This document shows positions 1 through 7,222 of a stretch of 64,000 bases of DNA, one piece after another. Each line of letters opens with the position of its first letter. Position 1 is the first letter of the stretch. The stretch lies in assembly GCF_000960995.1 (NCBI RefSeq), contig NZ_CP009434.1, positions 2,170,001 through 2,234,000 on the forward strand, given 5' to 3'. This stretch comes from Burkholderia glumae LMG 2196 = ATCC 33617. GTDB taxonomy: Bacteria > Pseudomonadota > Gammaproteobacteria > Burkholderiales > Burkholderiaceae. Made by a program: the position numbers and the translations under genes. The notes under the pieces were generated by a model. It ran no database searches and was not told where the DNA came from. It saw only the letters and a list, made by a program, of their open reading frames with translations.

Positions 1-263
1 TGCGAGTCGAGCACCATCGGCAGCACGATCACGGCGGCCACCACCAGCGCGATCGCGCCGACCAGGCGGCGGCGCGCACGTTGCTTCTCGGGGAGGGTCG
101 GGTCGAGCAGCAGCGCGTCCGCGTCGGGGCGCTCGGCCCGGCGCGTGCGCCGCTCGGCACGCTCACCGCGACTGGCCCGGGAGTCGGGGCGAGACCCGGA
201 CCGTGACCCGCGCCGGGGCGGCGCGTCGTCGTCTTTCTTCTTGCCGAACGAGAAGATTCCCAT
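1..263 (-). CDS. SPOR-domain (DedD-like) inner-membrane protein, N-terminal part
   Basis: The gene starts at the ATG at 263-261 and runs off the left edge, so only about 87 residues are visible. The translation begins MGIFSFGKKKDDD, continues with a very basic Arg/Ser-rich cytoplasmic stretch, and ends in one hydrophobic segment (residues about 69-85, LVGAIALVVAAVIVLPMVL). This layout is that of the SPOR-domain proteins that follow folC in Burkholderia, where a C-terminal SPOR domain binds denuded septal peptidoglycan. The SPOR domain itself lies outside the window, so the family call rests on the N-terminus and on gene order. It is 23 bp downstream of folC and is probably cotranscribed with it. 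Confidence 0.7.
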   Translation of the reverse strand, partial: MGIFSFGKKKDDDAPPRRGSRSGSRPDSRASRGERAERRTRRAERPDADALLLDPTLPEKQRARRRLVGAIALVVAAVIVLPMVLDS

Positions 264-286
264 GTATGGCTGATCCGGACTGCCCG

Positions 287-1597
287 TCAGTGTTGCTGCG
301 ATTTACGATAGGCCATCACGCCGGCTACCGTATAAAAGCTACCAAAGACCACCATTCTATCATTCTCCGAGGCCCGCTTCAGCGTATCTCGAAATGCCTC
401 GGCAGGCGACGCGTAGCGCGTCACGCTGCTGTCGGGGCCGTCCTCGACGCCGGCCTCGCGCAAGGCGGCCTCGAGCGTCTCGGCCGAAGCGGCGCGCGGC
501 AGCGGCAGATCGGTCACGCACCAGTGATCGATCTCGCCCTTCAGCTGCCGCAGCACGCCCGCGATGTCCTTGTCGCGCATCGCGCCGAACACCGCGTAAG
601 TGTACGGAAAGAAGCCCATGTTGCCGAGATTTTGCGCGAGCACCGCCGACGCGTGCGGGTTGTGCGCGACATCGAGCACGATCGCGGGCTTGCCGGGCAG
701 CACCTGGAAGCGCCCGGGCAGCTCGACGTTGGCAAGGCCGAGCCGGATGTCCTGGGCCGACACCGGCAGCCGGGCGCGCAGCGATTCGAGCGCGGCCAGC
801 GCGGCCGACGCGTTGATCAGCTGGTTCGCGCCGCGCAGCGCCGGATAGGCGAGCGCCGGATAGCGCTTGTCGCGGCCCAGGTAGCTCCACTGCTGGCGCT
901 CGTTGCCGGGCTGCGTCTCGTAGCGGAAGTCGCGTCCGACCAGCCAGAGGTCCGCGCCGATCGCGTTCGCGTGATCGATCAGCGTCTGCGGCGGCGCGGG
1001 ATCGCCGCACACGGCCGGCTTGCCGGGGCGGAAGATGCCGGCCTTCTCGAAGCCGATCTGCTCGCGCGTGTCGCCGAGGTATTCGGTGTGGTCGATGTCG
1101 ATGCTGGTGACGACCGCGCAGTCGGCGTCGAGCATGTTCATCGCGTCGAGCCGCCCGCCCAGCCCCACCTCGAGGATCACCGCGTCGAGTTGGCTGGCCG
1201 CGAACAGGCGCAGGATCACCAGCGTCGTGAATTCGAAATAGGTCAGCGTGACCGGCTCGGCCAGGCTCAGGCGGGCCGCCTCCACCGCCTCGAAATGCGG
1301 CAGCAGCGCCGCGTCGTCGACGTTCGCGCCGCCGATCCGCGCGCGCTCGTTGAACGCCAGCAGGTGCGGCGAGGTATGGCAGCCGACGCGATAGCCAGCC
1401 TTCAGCAGGATCGTCTCGAGCAACGCGCAGGTCGAGCCCTTGCCGTTGGTGCCGCCCACCGTGATGACCGGGCAGGCGAACTCGAGCCCGAGCGCCTCCT
1501 TGACCTTGGTGACGCGGGCGAGGCCCATGTCGATGCCGACCGGATGCGCGGTTTCGAGGTGCGAAAGCCAGGCATCGAGAGTGGGAAATGTGCTCAT
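287..1597 (-). CDS. folC: Bifunctional dihydrofolate synthase / folylpolyglutamate synthase
   Basis: The 436-residue product is a Mur-ligase-type enzyme that adds glutamate to dihydropteroate and to tetrahydrofolates. The nucleotide-binding P-loop is visible as GTNGKGS at residues 49-55. The FolC motif SPHLLAFNERARI and the magnesium/ATP region with SIDIDHTEYLG and EKAGIFR follow. The C-terminal domain ends FGSFYTVAGVMAYR, typical of the family. I chose the ATG at 1597 because it gives the canonical N-terminus (MSTFPTLDAWLSHLE); the frame stays open upstream but those residues do not fit the family. It lies 113 bp downstream of accD and just upstream of the SPOR protein, the usual accD-folC-dedD order of proteobacteria. 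Confidence 0.95.
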   Translation of the reverse strand: MSTFPTLDAWLSHLETAHPVGIDMGLARVTKVKEALGLEFACPVITVGGTNGKGSTCALLETILLKAGYRVGCHTSPHLLAFNERARIGGANVDDAALLPHFEAVEAARLSLAEPVTLTYFEFTTLVILRLFAASQLDAVILEVGLGGRLDAMNMLDADCAVVTSIDIDHTEYLGDTREQIGFEKAGIFRPGKPAVCGDPAPPQTLIDHANAIGADLWLVGRDFRYETQPGNERQQWSYLGRDKRYPALAYPALRGANQLINASAALAALESLRARLPVSAQDIRLGLANVELPGRFQVLPGKPAIVLDVAHNPHASAVLAQNLGNMGFFPYTYAVFGAMRDKDIAGVLRQLKGEIDHWCVTDLPLPRAASAETLEAALREAGVEDGPDSSVTRYASPAEAFRDTLKRASENDRMVVFGSFYTVAGVMAYRKSQQH

Positions 1598-1615
1598 CTG
1601 TACCACTGCGAAGCG

Positions 1616-1637
1616 GCAGGCCCGCGCACGGGCCTGC
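1616..1637. other. Perfect hairpin between accD and folC
   Basis: A 9-bp perfect stem (GCAGGCCCG, 1616-1624, with CGGGCCTGC, 1629-1637) encloses a 4-nt loop. Read leftward with the operon it has no T-run after it, so it is not a standard intrinsic terminator. It could tune accD/folC mRNA processing or be neutral. Confidence 0.35.
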
Positions 1638-1710
1638 CCGGAAAAACGAAAACGCGCCGCCCGGCCGGGCCGGACGACGCGTCGGCGGATGCCGCGCGGC
1701 GCGCGCCGCG

Positions 1711-2583
1711 CTAGGCGAGCGCGTCGGCCGGCTGGCGCTGCAGCAGCGCGAGCAGTTGCGCGATCTCGTCGCGCATCTTTCGGCGATCGACGATCATGTC
1801 GATCGCGCCCGATTTCAGCAGGAACTCGGAGCGCTGGAAGCCTTCCGGCAGCTTCTCGCGCACCGTCTGCTCGATCACGCGCGGGCCGGCGAAGCCGATC
1901 AGCGCCTTCGGCTCGGCGATCACCACGTCGCCGAGGAACGCGAAGCTGGCCGACACGCCGCCCATGGTCGGATCGGTCAGCACCGAGATGAACGGCAGCT
2001 TGGCCTCGGACAGCCTGGTCAGCATCGCCGTGGTCTTGGCCATCTGCATCAGCGAGAGCAGGCTTTCCTGCATCCGCGCGCCGCCCGAGGCGGTCACGCA
2101 GATGAACGGCACGTGCTGTTCGAGCGCGTTCTGGGCGCCGCGCGCGAAGCGCTCGCCCACCACCGAGCCCATCGAGCCGCCCATGAACGAGAACTCGAAG
2201 CAGGCGGCCACCACCGGCAGCGTGCGGATCGCGCCGCCCATCACCACCATCGCGTCGGTCTCGCCGGTATCCTCCATCGCCTCCTTCAGGCGATCGGGAT
2301 ACTTGCGGCTGTCCTTGAACTTCAGCGTGTCCACCGGCACGATTTCCTGGCCGATCTCGTAGCGGCCTTCCGCGTCGAGCAGCGCGTCGAGGCGCTCGCG
2401 CGCGCCGATCCGCATGTGGTGGTCGCACTTCGGGCAGACGTGCAGGTTCGCCTCGACATCGGAGCGATACAGCACGGCCTCGCACGACGGGCACTTGACC
2501 CACAGCCCCTCGGGGATGCCCTTGCGGCTCTTCGGGTCGGTCTGCTTGATCTTCGGCGGCAACAGCTTGTCGAGCCAGCTCAT
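1711..2583 (-). CDS. accD: Acetyl-CoA carboxylase carboxyltransferase subunit beta
   Basis: AccD (290 residues) pairs with AccA to transfer the carboxyl group from biotin on AccB to acetyl-CoA, making malonyl-CoA for fatty-acid synthesis in the cytoplasm. The N-terminal zinc ribbon is complete: Cys31, Cys34, Cys50 and Cys53 (CPSC...CPKC). The crotonase-fold core follows, with SGGARMQES and the glycine-rich TMGGVSASFA region. The length matches the family. It lies between trpA (95 bp upstream) and folC, as in other beta-proteobacteria where accD ends the trp segment. The start MSWLDKLLPPKI is the usual N-terminus of Burkholderia AccD. Confidence 0.97.
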   Translation of the reverse strand: MSWLDKLLPPKIKQTDPKSRKGIPEGLWVKCPSCEAVLYRSDVEANLHVCPKCDHHMRIGARERLDALLDAEGRYEIGQEIVPVDTLKFKDSRKYPDRLKEAMEDTGETDAMVVMGGAIRTLPVVAACFEFSFMGGSMGSVVGERFARGAQNALEQHVPFICVTASGGARMQESLLSLMQMAKTTAMLTRLSEAKLPFISVLTDPTMGGVSASFAFLGDVVIAEPKALIGFAGPRVIEQTVREKLPEGFQRSEFLLKSGAIDMIVDRRKMRDEIAQLLALLQRQPADALA

Positions 2584-2678
2584 CGTTTGGTTTCCTTCTT
2601 CATGGCGGGCCGGTGGCGGCCCGCGTTCGGTGTTTCTGGACGGTGCGCGTGCGGGGCAGCGACGGCAACCGGCGGCCG

Positions 2679-3491
2679 TCAGGCCGCCTTCGCCTCGCCG
2701 TCGAGCGCGGCGCGGATGCCGGCGACGAACGCCTGCAGCGCGCCTGCGGCCGCCTCCGGCGCCGACTCCTCGAGCAGTTGCACGAGGCGGCTGCCGATCA
2801 CCACGGCATCGGCAACCTCGGCCACGGCGCGCGCGGTGGCGGCGTCGCGGATCCCGAAGCCGACGCCGACCGGAACCGGCACGCGCGACTTGATGGCCGG
2901 GATTTTACCCGCAATGCTGGAAACATCCAGATTTCCGGCGCCGGTCACCCCCTTCAGCGACACATAATAAACATATCCGCTCGCGATCCGGCCCACTTCG
3001 GCCATCCGTTGCTCGGTCGAGGTCGGCGCGAGCAGGAAAATCGGGTCGACCCCGGCGGCCCGCATCGTGGCGGCGAACCCGGCCGCCTCCTCGGGCGGAT
3101 AGTCCACCACCAGCACGCCGTCGACGCCGGCCGCGCTGGCCGCGGCGGCGAAGGCCTCGGTGCCCATCCGCTCGATCGGGTTGGCATAGCCCATCAGCAC
3201 CACGGGGGTGCGGTCGTCGCGCTCGCGAAAGCGCCTGACGTCGTCGAGCACGTGCCGCAGCGTGACGCCGCGCGCCAGCGCGCGCTCGGAGGAGCGCTGG
3301 ATCACCGGGCCGTCGGCCATCGGGTCCGAGAACGGCACGCCGAGCTCGATCACGTCGGCGCCGCCCGCCGCGAGCGCATGCATGAAATCGACGGTCTTCG
3401 CCGGGTCCGGGTCGCCCGCCGTGATGAACGGGATCAGCCCTTTACGGCCCTGGGCGGCCAGTGCTGCGAAGGTATTCTGGATTCGGGACAT
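2679..3491 (-). CDS. trpA: Tryptophan synthase alpha chain
   Basis: TrpA cleaves indole-3-glycerol phosphate to indole, which is channelled to TrpB. The protein is 270 residues, a normal TIM-barrel length. The catalytic acids fall at the same numbers as in E. coli: Glu49 in the VIELGVPFSDP segment and Asp60. The phosphate-binding glycine segments GVTG and GFGI are present near residues 180 and 212. The gene follows the DNA methyltransferase by 60 bp and precedes accD. An unrelated methyltransferase separates trpB from trpA, although the two subunits must be made in equal amounts. Confidence 0.97.
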   Translation of the reverse strand: MSRIQNTFAALAAQGRKGLIPFITAGDPDPAKTVDFMHALAAGGADVIELGVPFSDPMADGPVIQRSSERALARGVTLRHVLDDVRRFRERDDRTPVVLMGYANPIERMGTEAFAAAASAAGVDGVLVVDYPPEEAAGFAATMRAAGVDPIFLLAPTSTEQRMAEVGRIASGYVYYVSLKGVTGAGNLDVSSIAGKIPAIKSRVPVPVGVGFGIRDAATARAVAEVADAVVIGSRLVQLLEESAPEAAAGALQAFVAGIRAALDGEAKAA

Positions 3492-3551
3492 GGTGTGGCT
3501 TTCCTTGATTCGATGACGATGGGCGGCGCTCAGGCGGGCATCCGGCCCGCC

Positions 3552-4400
3552 TCACGCATCCGCCGGCGCGGCGAGCGCGGCCACGCGTTCGCGCGCGATC
3601 GCGCAATAACTTTCGTTGATCTCGTAGCCGACGAAGCCGCGCCCGTGCCGGGCACACGCCACGGCGGTGGTGCCGCTGCCCATGAACGGGTCCAGCACCA
3701 CGCCGCCCGGCGGGCAGCTCGACAGTACCATCCGCTCGACGAGTTCGAGCGGCTTCTGGGTCGGATGGTCGACGCGCTCCGCGTGCTGGCGGTGCAGCCG
3801 CGAAATCGACCAGACGTCCTTCGGGTTGTAGCCCAGTTCGAGCCACTTGCTGCCTTCGAACAATTTGCGCGAACGGGCCTTCTTCGTTTCGGCGTCGTAG
3901 GGAATGCGGACCGGATCGAGGTCGAAGTAATAGCTCTTCGATACCGCGAAAAACCCGATGTTGTCGTGGACCGACGTGTAGCGCCGCGTGGTGCCGCCCA
4001 TGCTCGGCACGCGCCGGTCCCAGATGATCTCGTTGACCATCGTGAGGCGCGTCTTCAGGAAGCTGAAGATCTCGGGCGCGTATTGCCAGGTGCAGAACAC
4101 GTACAGCGAACCGCTCGCCTTGAGCTTCGGAATCGCCAGCTCGAGCCACTGGCGGGTCCATGCCAGATGGGCGTCGCCCTGCAGCTTGTCCGAGTCGTTG
4201 CCGTAGTCCTTGCCGAGCCCATAAGGAGGATCGGCGACGATCAGGTCGATCGAGGCGTCCGGCAGGCTCGCCGCATCGGTCAGGAAATCGCGGTGGCGCA
4301 GGTCGATGTCGCCGGGCAGCGCGCGCGCGCGCGCCGCGTCCGGAGCCGCGCCGGTCTCGCGCGCCGCAGCGCCGGCGGACTCTTCGATCAGGTCGCGCAT
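3552..4400 (-). CDS. Orphan beta-class site-specific DNA methyltransferase (N6_N4_Mtase)
   Basis: The 282-residue protein carries the amino-methyltransferase signature: catalytic DPPY at residues 57-60 (VADPPYGLGKDYGND) and the SAM-binding motif PFMGSGTT with F at residue 239. DPPY comes before FxGxG, which is the beta-class order of CcrM-type adenine methyltransferases. No restriction endonuclease, specificity subunit or Vsr gene is nearby, so it is an orphan enzyme likely to act in epigenetic marking rather than host defence. The start at 4400 lies 7 bp after the trpB stop; a longer frame overlaps trpB but the extra residues look like shadow sequence. From memory, unverified, an orphan enzyme on B. 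cenocepacia chromosome 2 was linked to GTWWAC methylation; whether this is its orthologue is unknown. Confidence 0.88.
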   Translation of the reverse strand: MRDLIEESAGAAARETGAAPDAARARALPGDIDLRHRDFLTDAASLPDASIDLIVADPPYGLGKDYGNDSDKLQGDAHLAWTRQWLELAIPKLKASGSLYVFCTWQYAPEIFSFLKTRLTMVNEIIWDRRVPSMGGTTRRYTSVHDNIGFFAVSKSYYFDLDPVRIPYDAETKKARSRKLFEGSKWLELGYNPKDVWSISRLHRQHAERVDHPTQKPLELVERMVLSSCPPGGVVLDPFMGSGTTAVACARHGRGFVGYEINESYCAIARERVAALAAPADA

Positions 4401-4407
4401 CCGGGCG

Positions 4408-5601
4408 TCAGAGCGTGATGCCGCCGCGCTCGGCGACGGTATGCATGTCCTTGTCGCCGCGGCCCGACAGGTTGACGAGCAGGATCTTGTCCTTCGGCAG
4501 GCTCGGGGCGAGCTTCGCGCCGTAGGCGATCGCATGGCTCGACTCGAGGGCCGGGATGATGCCCTCGATCCGGCAGCACTCGTGGAACGCCTTCAGCGCC
4601 TCCTCGTCGGTGATCGGCACGTACTGCGCGCGGCCGCTGTCCTTGAGCCAGGCGTGTTCGGGGCCGACGCCCGGATAGTCGAGGCCCGCCGAGACCGAAT
4701 GCGTCTCGATGATCTGGCCGTCGGCATCCTGCAGCAGATAGGTGCGGTTGCCGTGCAGCACGCCGGGGCTGCCGCCCGTCAGCGAGGCCGCGTGGCGCCC
4801 CGTGTCGAGGCCGTCGCCGGCCGCCTCGACGCCGATCAGCTGCACGTCGGTGTCGTCGATGTACGGATAGAAGATCCCCATCGCGTTCGAGCCGCCGCCG
4901 ACGCAGGCGATCACCGCGTCGGGCTGGCGCCCCGCCAGCTCGGGCATCTGCACCTTGCACTCGTCGCCGATCACGCGCTGGAAGTCGCGCACCAGCATCG
5001 GATAGGGGTGCGGGCCGGCCACCGTGCCGATGATGTAGAAGGTCGACTCGATGTGGGTGACCCAGTCGCGCATCGCCTCGTTGAGCGCGTCCTTCAGCGT
5101 GCGCGAACCCGACTCCACCGGCACCACGGTCGCGCCGAGCAGCTTCATGCGGTAGACGTTGGCCGCCTGACGGCGCACGTCCTCGGCACCCATGTAGACC
5201 ACGCACTCCATGCCGAAGCGCGCGCAGATGGTGGCCGTGGCCACGCCGTGCTGGCCGGCGCCCGTCTCGGCGATCACGCGCCGCTTGCCCATCCGGCGCG
5301 CGAGCAGCGCCTGGCCGATCACGTTGTTGATCTTGTGGGCGCCGGTGTGGTTCAGGTCCTCGCGCTTCAGGTAGAGCTGCGCGCCGCCGAGCATCTCGCT
5401 CCAGCGCTGCGCGTGATAGATCGGCGAAGGGCGGCCGACGAAGTGCTTCAGCTCGCGCTGGTATTCGGCGACGAATTCGGGATCGTCGCGAAAACGCTCG
5501 TAGGCGCCGCGCAGTTCGTCGAGCGCGTGGATCAGCGTTTCGGCGACGAACACGCCGCCATAGGGGCCGAAATGGCCGTGCTCATCAGGAAAGTTGTACA
5601 T
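4408..5601 (-). CDS. trpB: Tryptophan synthase beta chain
   Basis: TrpB condenses indole with serine using pyridoxal phosphate. The 397-residue translation begins MYNFPDEHGHFGPYGG, the canonical start. The PLP lysine is Lys90 in HTGAHKINN, the catalytic glutamate is Glu112 in AETGAGQHG, and the phosphate-binding loop is CVGGGSNAMG near residue 235. An in-frame ATG 60 bp further upstream exists, but the family N-terminus and a GAGAG-like ribosome site favour 5601. trpF lies 56 bp upstream and the orphan methyltransferase 7 bp downstream, so the genes are almost certainly one transcript. Confidence 0.97.
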   Translation of the reverse strand: MYNFPDEHGHFGPYGGVFVAETLIHALDELRGAYERFRDDPEFVAEYQRELKHFVGRPSPIYHAQRWSEMLGGAQLYLKREDLNHTGAHKINNVIGQALLARRMGKRRVIAETGAGQHGVATATICARFGMECVVYMGAEDVRRQAANVYRMKLLGATVVPVESGSRTLKDALNEAMRDWVTHIESTFYIIGTVAGPHPYPMLVRDFQRVIGDECKVQMPELAGRQPDAVIACVGGGSNAMGIFYPYIDDTDVQLIGVEAAGDGLDTGRHAASLTGGSPGVLHGNRTYLLQDADGQIIETHSVSAGLDYPGVGPEHAWLKDSGRAQYVPITDEEALKAFHECCRIEGIIPALESSHAIAYGAKLAPSLPKDKILLVNLSGRGDKDMHTVAERGGITL

Positions 5602-5657
5602 GCCGTGACTCTCGATTGGACGGCGCGGCCCGGAGGGGGGTCGCGCCGGCTTGTGGC

Positions 5658-6347
5658 TCACCGGGCGTCCGCGTCGCGCACCGCGCTCACGAACGCCGTC
5701 ATCCGGGCGTGATCCTTCACGCCCTTCTCGCCCGCTACCTCGATGCCACTGGAGACATCGACCGCGTAGGGGCGGACCTGGCGAATCGCCTCACCGACGT
5801 TTCGAGCGTTCAAGCCACCACTCAAAACGGCCCGATGCACGAGCTCTGCGGGAATAAGTGACCAATCGAAGACCTTGCCGCTGCCGCCGTAGTCCGGCAC
5901 GTGTGTGTCGAACAACCAGCCGGCGGCTGTCGAATAGTGAAGTGCCGATTCTACCAAATCGGCGCGCCGCGTCGAGTCGCCCACGCGCAACGCGCGCAGC
6001 CAGGGCAGGCGCGCCGCGCGCGCGAGCGTCAGGCAGTGCTCGGGCGTCTCGTCGCCGTGGAACTGCAGCGTGGTGAGCGGCACCGCGTCGAGCACGCGCG
6101 CGAGCTCGTCGGCGCTCGCGTTGACGAACAGGCCGACCGCCGAGACGAACGGCGGCAGCCGGCGCGCGAGCTCGGCCGCCTGCTGCGGCGTGACCGCGCG
6201 CGGGCTCTTGGGGTAGAACACGAAACCGACCGCGTCGACACCGAGCGCGACCGCGTGCTCGACGTCGGCGGGACGGGACAGCCCGCACAGCTTGATGCGG
6301 GTGCGAAGGCGCGGCGCGGCGCCGGGGGAAGTCAGAGTATCGCTCAT
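5658..6347 (-). CDS. trpF: Phosphoribosylanthranilate isomerase
   Basis: TrpF performs the Amadori rearrangement of phosphoribosylanthranilate in tryptophan synthesis. The (beta/alpha)8 barrel is recognisable: the catalytic cysteine lies in RIKLCGLSR and the catalytic aspartate in YAVDVSSGIE near the C-terminus. The ATG at 6347 gives 229 residues, close to family length. A longer alternative starts at the ATG at 6392-6390, which overlaps the truA stop as TGATG and adds 15 residues rich in Ala/Pro; neither start has a clear Shine-Dalgarno. If the upstream start is used, translation would be coupled to truA. Confidence 0.93.
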   Translation of the reverse strand: MSDTLTSPGAAPRLRTRIKLCGLSRPADVEHAVALGVDAVGFVFYPKSPRAVTPQQAAELARRLPPFVSAVGLFVNASADELARVLDAVPLTTLQFHGDETPEHCLTLARAARLPWLRALRVGDSTRRADLVESALHYSTAAGWLFDTHVPDYGGSGKVFDWSLIPAELVHRAVLSGGLNARNVGEAIRQVRPYAVDVSSGIEVAGEKGVKDHARMTAFVSAVRDADAR

Positions 6348-6391
6348 CGTCAACAAGGGATCGGCTCGGGGCGCGGGCGTGGCCGCCCGCA

Positions 6392-7222
6392 TCAGGGGTT
6401 CGCTGGCGGGGCCGGCGGCGCGTCGAGGTCGGCCCAGACCGTGCTCCACGGCACGCTGCCGAGCTGCGCGGGCGGCACGGCAAAGCTGTCAGGATAGCCG
6501 ACATGGGCCAGATAGAGGCCGTCGGGCGCGAAGGTCGGCGCGGCCCGGTCGCGATTGCGCGCGGCCAGCACCTCGTCGAGCCAGTCGGCCGGATAGCGGC
6601 CGCGCCCCACCGCGATCAGGCAGCCCATCAGGTTGCGCACCATGTGATGCAGGAACGCGTTGGCGCGAAAACGGAAATGGATGAAGCTGCCCGACGGCCG
6701 GATGTCGATCTGGTACAGATGCTTGACGGGCGTCTTCGACTGGCACTCGGAGGAGCGGAACGACGAGAAATCGTGTTCGCCGATCAGATGCGCCGCGGCG
6801 GCGCGCATCGCCTCCACGTCGAGCGGCGTGTGCACCCAGCCCGCGCGCGCGGCCAGCATCGGCGAGCGCACCGGATGCACGTAGAGCGCGTAGTAGTAGG
6901 TGCGCTCGAACGCGGCGAAGCGGGCATGGAACGCCTCGGGCATCGGCTTGGCCCACTGCACCGCGACGCTCGGCGGCAGGAACGCATTGGTGCCGCGCAC
7001 CCAGGAGAATGCGGTGCGGTCGAGTTCGGTGTCGAAATGGACCACCTGGCCGAGCCCGTGGACGCCGGTGTCGGTGCGCCCCGCCACGACGGTCTGCAGC
7101 GGCACCCGCGCGAACGCCTTCAGGGCCCGCTCCAGCGTGTCCTGCACGGTGTTGCCGTGCGGCTGCGACTGCCAGCCGTGGAACGCCGCGCCGTCGTACT
7201 GGATGCCGAGCGCGATGCGCAT
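6392..7222 (-). CDS. truA: tRNA pseudouridine(38-40) synthase
   Basis: TruA converts uridines 38-40 of tRNA anticodon stems to pseudouridine. The protein is 276 residues and the catalytic aspartate is Asp51 in VVAGRTDTGVHGLGQV, the family signature. The RNA-binding segment around HHMVRNLMGCLIAVGRG (residues about 205-221) is also typical. The ATG at 7222 is chosen over a GTG one codon earlier, because its A is shared with the fimV stop in a TGATG overlap, implying coupled translation. fimV-truA is a common gamma/beta-proteobacterial pairing. Confidence 0.96.
   Translation of the reverse strand: MRIALGIQYDGAAFHGWQSQPHGNTVQDTLERALKAFARVPLQTVVAGRTDTGVHGLGQVVHFDTELDRTAFSWVRGTNAFLPPSVAVQWAKPMPEAFHARFAAFERTYYYALYVHPVRSPMLAARAGWVHTPLDVEAMRAAAAHLIGEHDFSSFRSSECQSKTPVKHLYQIDIRPSGSFIHFRFRANAFLHHMVRNLMGCLIAVGRGRYPADWLDEVLAARNRDRAAPTFAPDGLYLAHVGYPDSFAVPPAQLGSVPWSTVWADLDAPPAPPANP

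Noticed and set aside
203..1714. 503-codon plus-strand frame opposite folC
   Set aside because: Arg-rich shadow of folC, which has an intact P-loop and full family length.
4401..4535. Longer methyltransferase start overlapping trpB
   Set aside because: The extra 45 residues are Arg/Ser/Ala-rich antisense-like sequence; the ATG at 4400 directly after the trpB stop gives a normal beta-class N-terminus.
2613..5712. Plus-strand frames opposite trpA, methyltransferase and trpB
   Set aside because: High-GC antisense shadows; the minus-strand genes have complete catalytic motifs.
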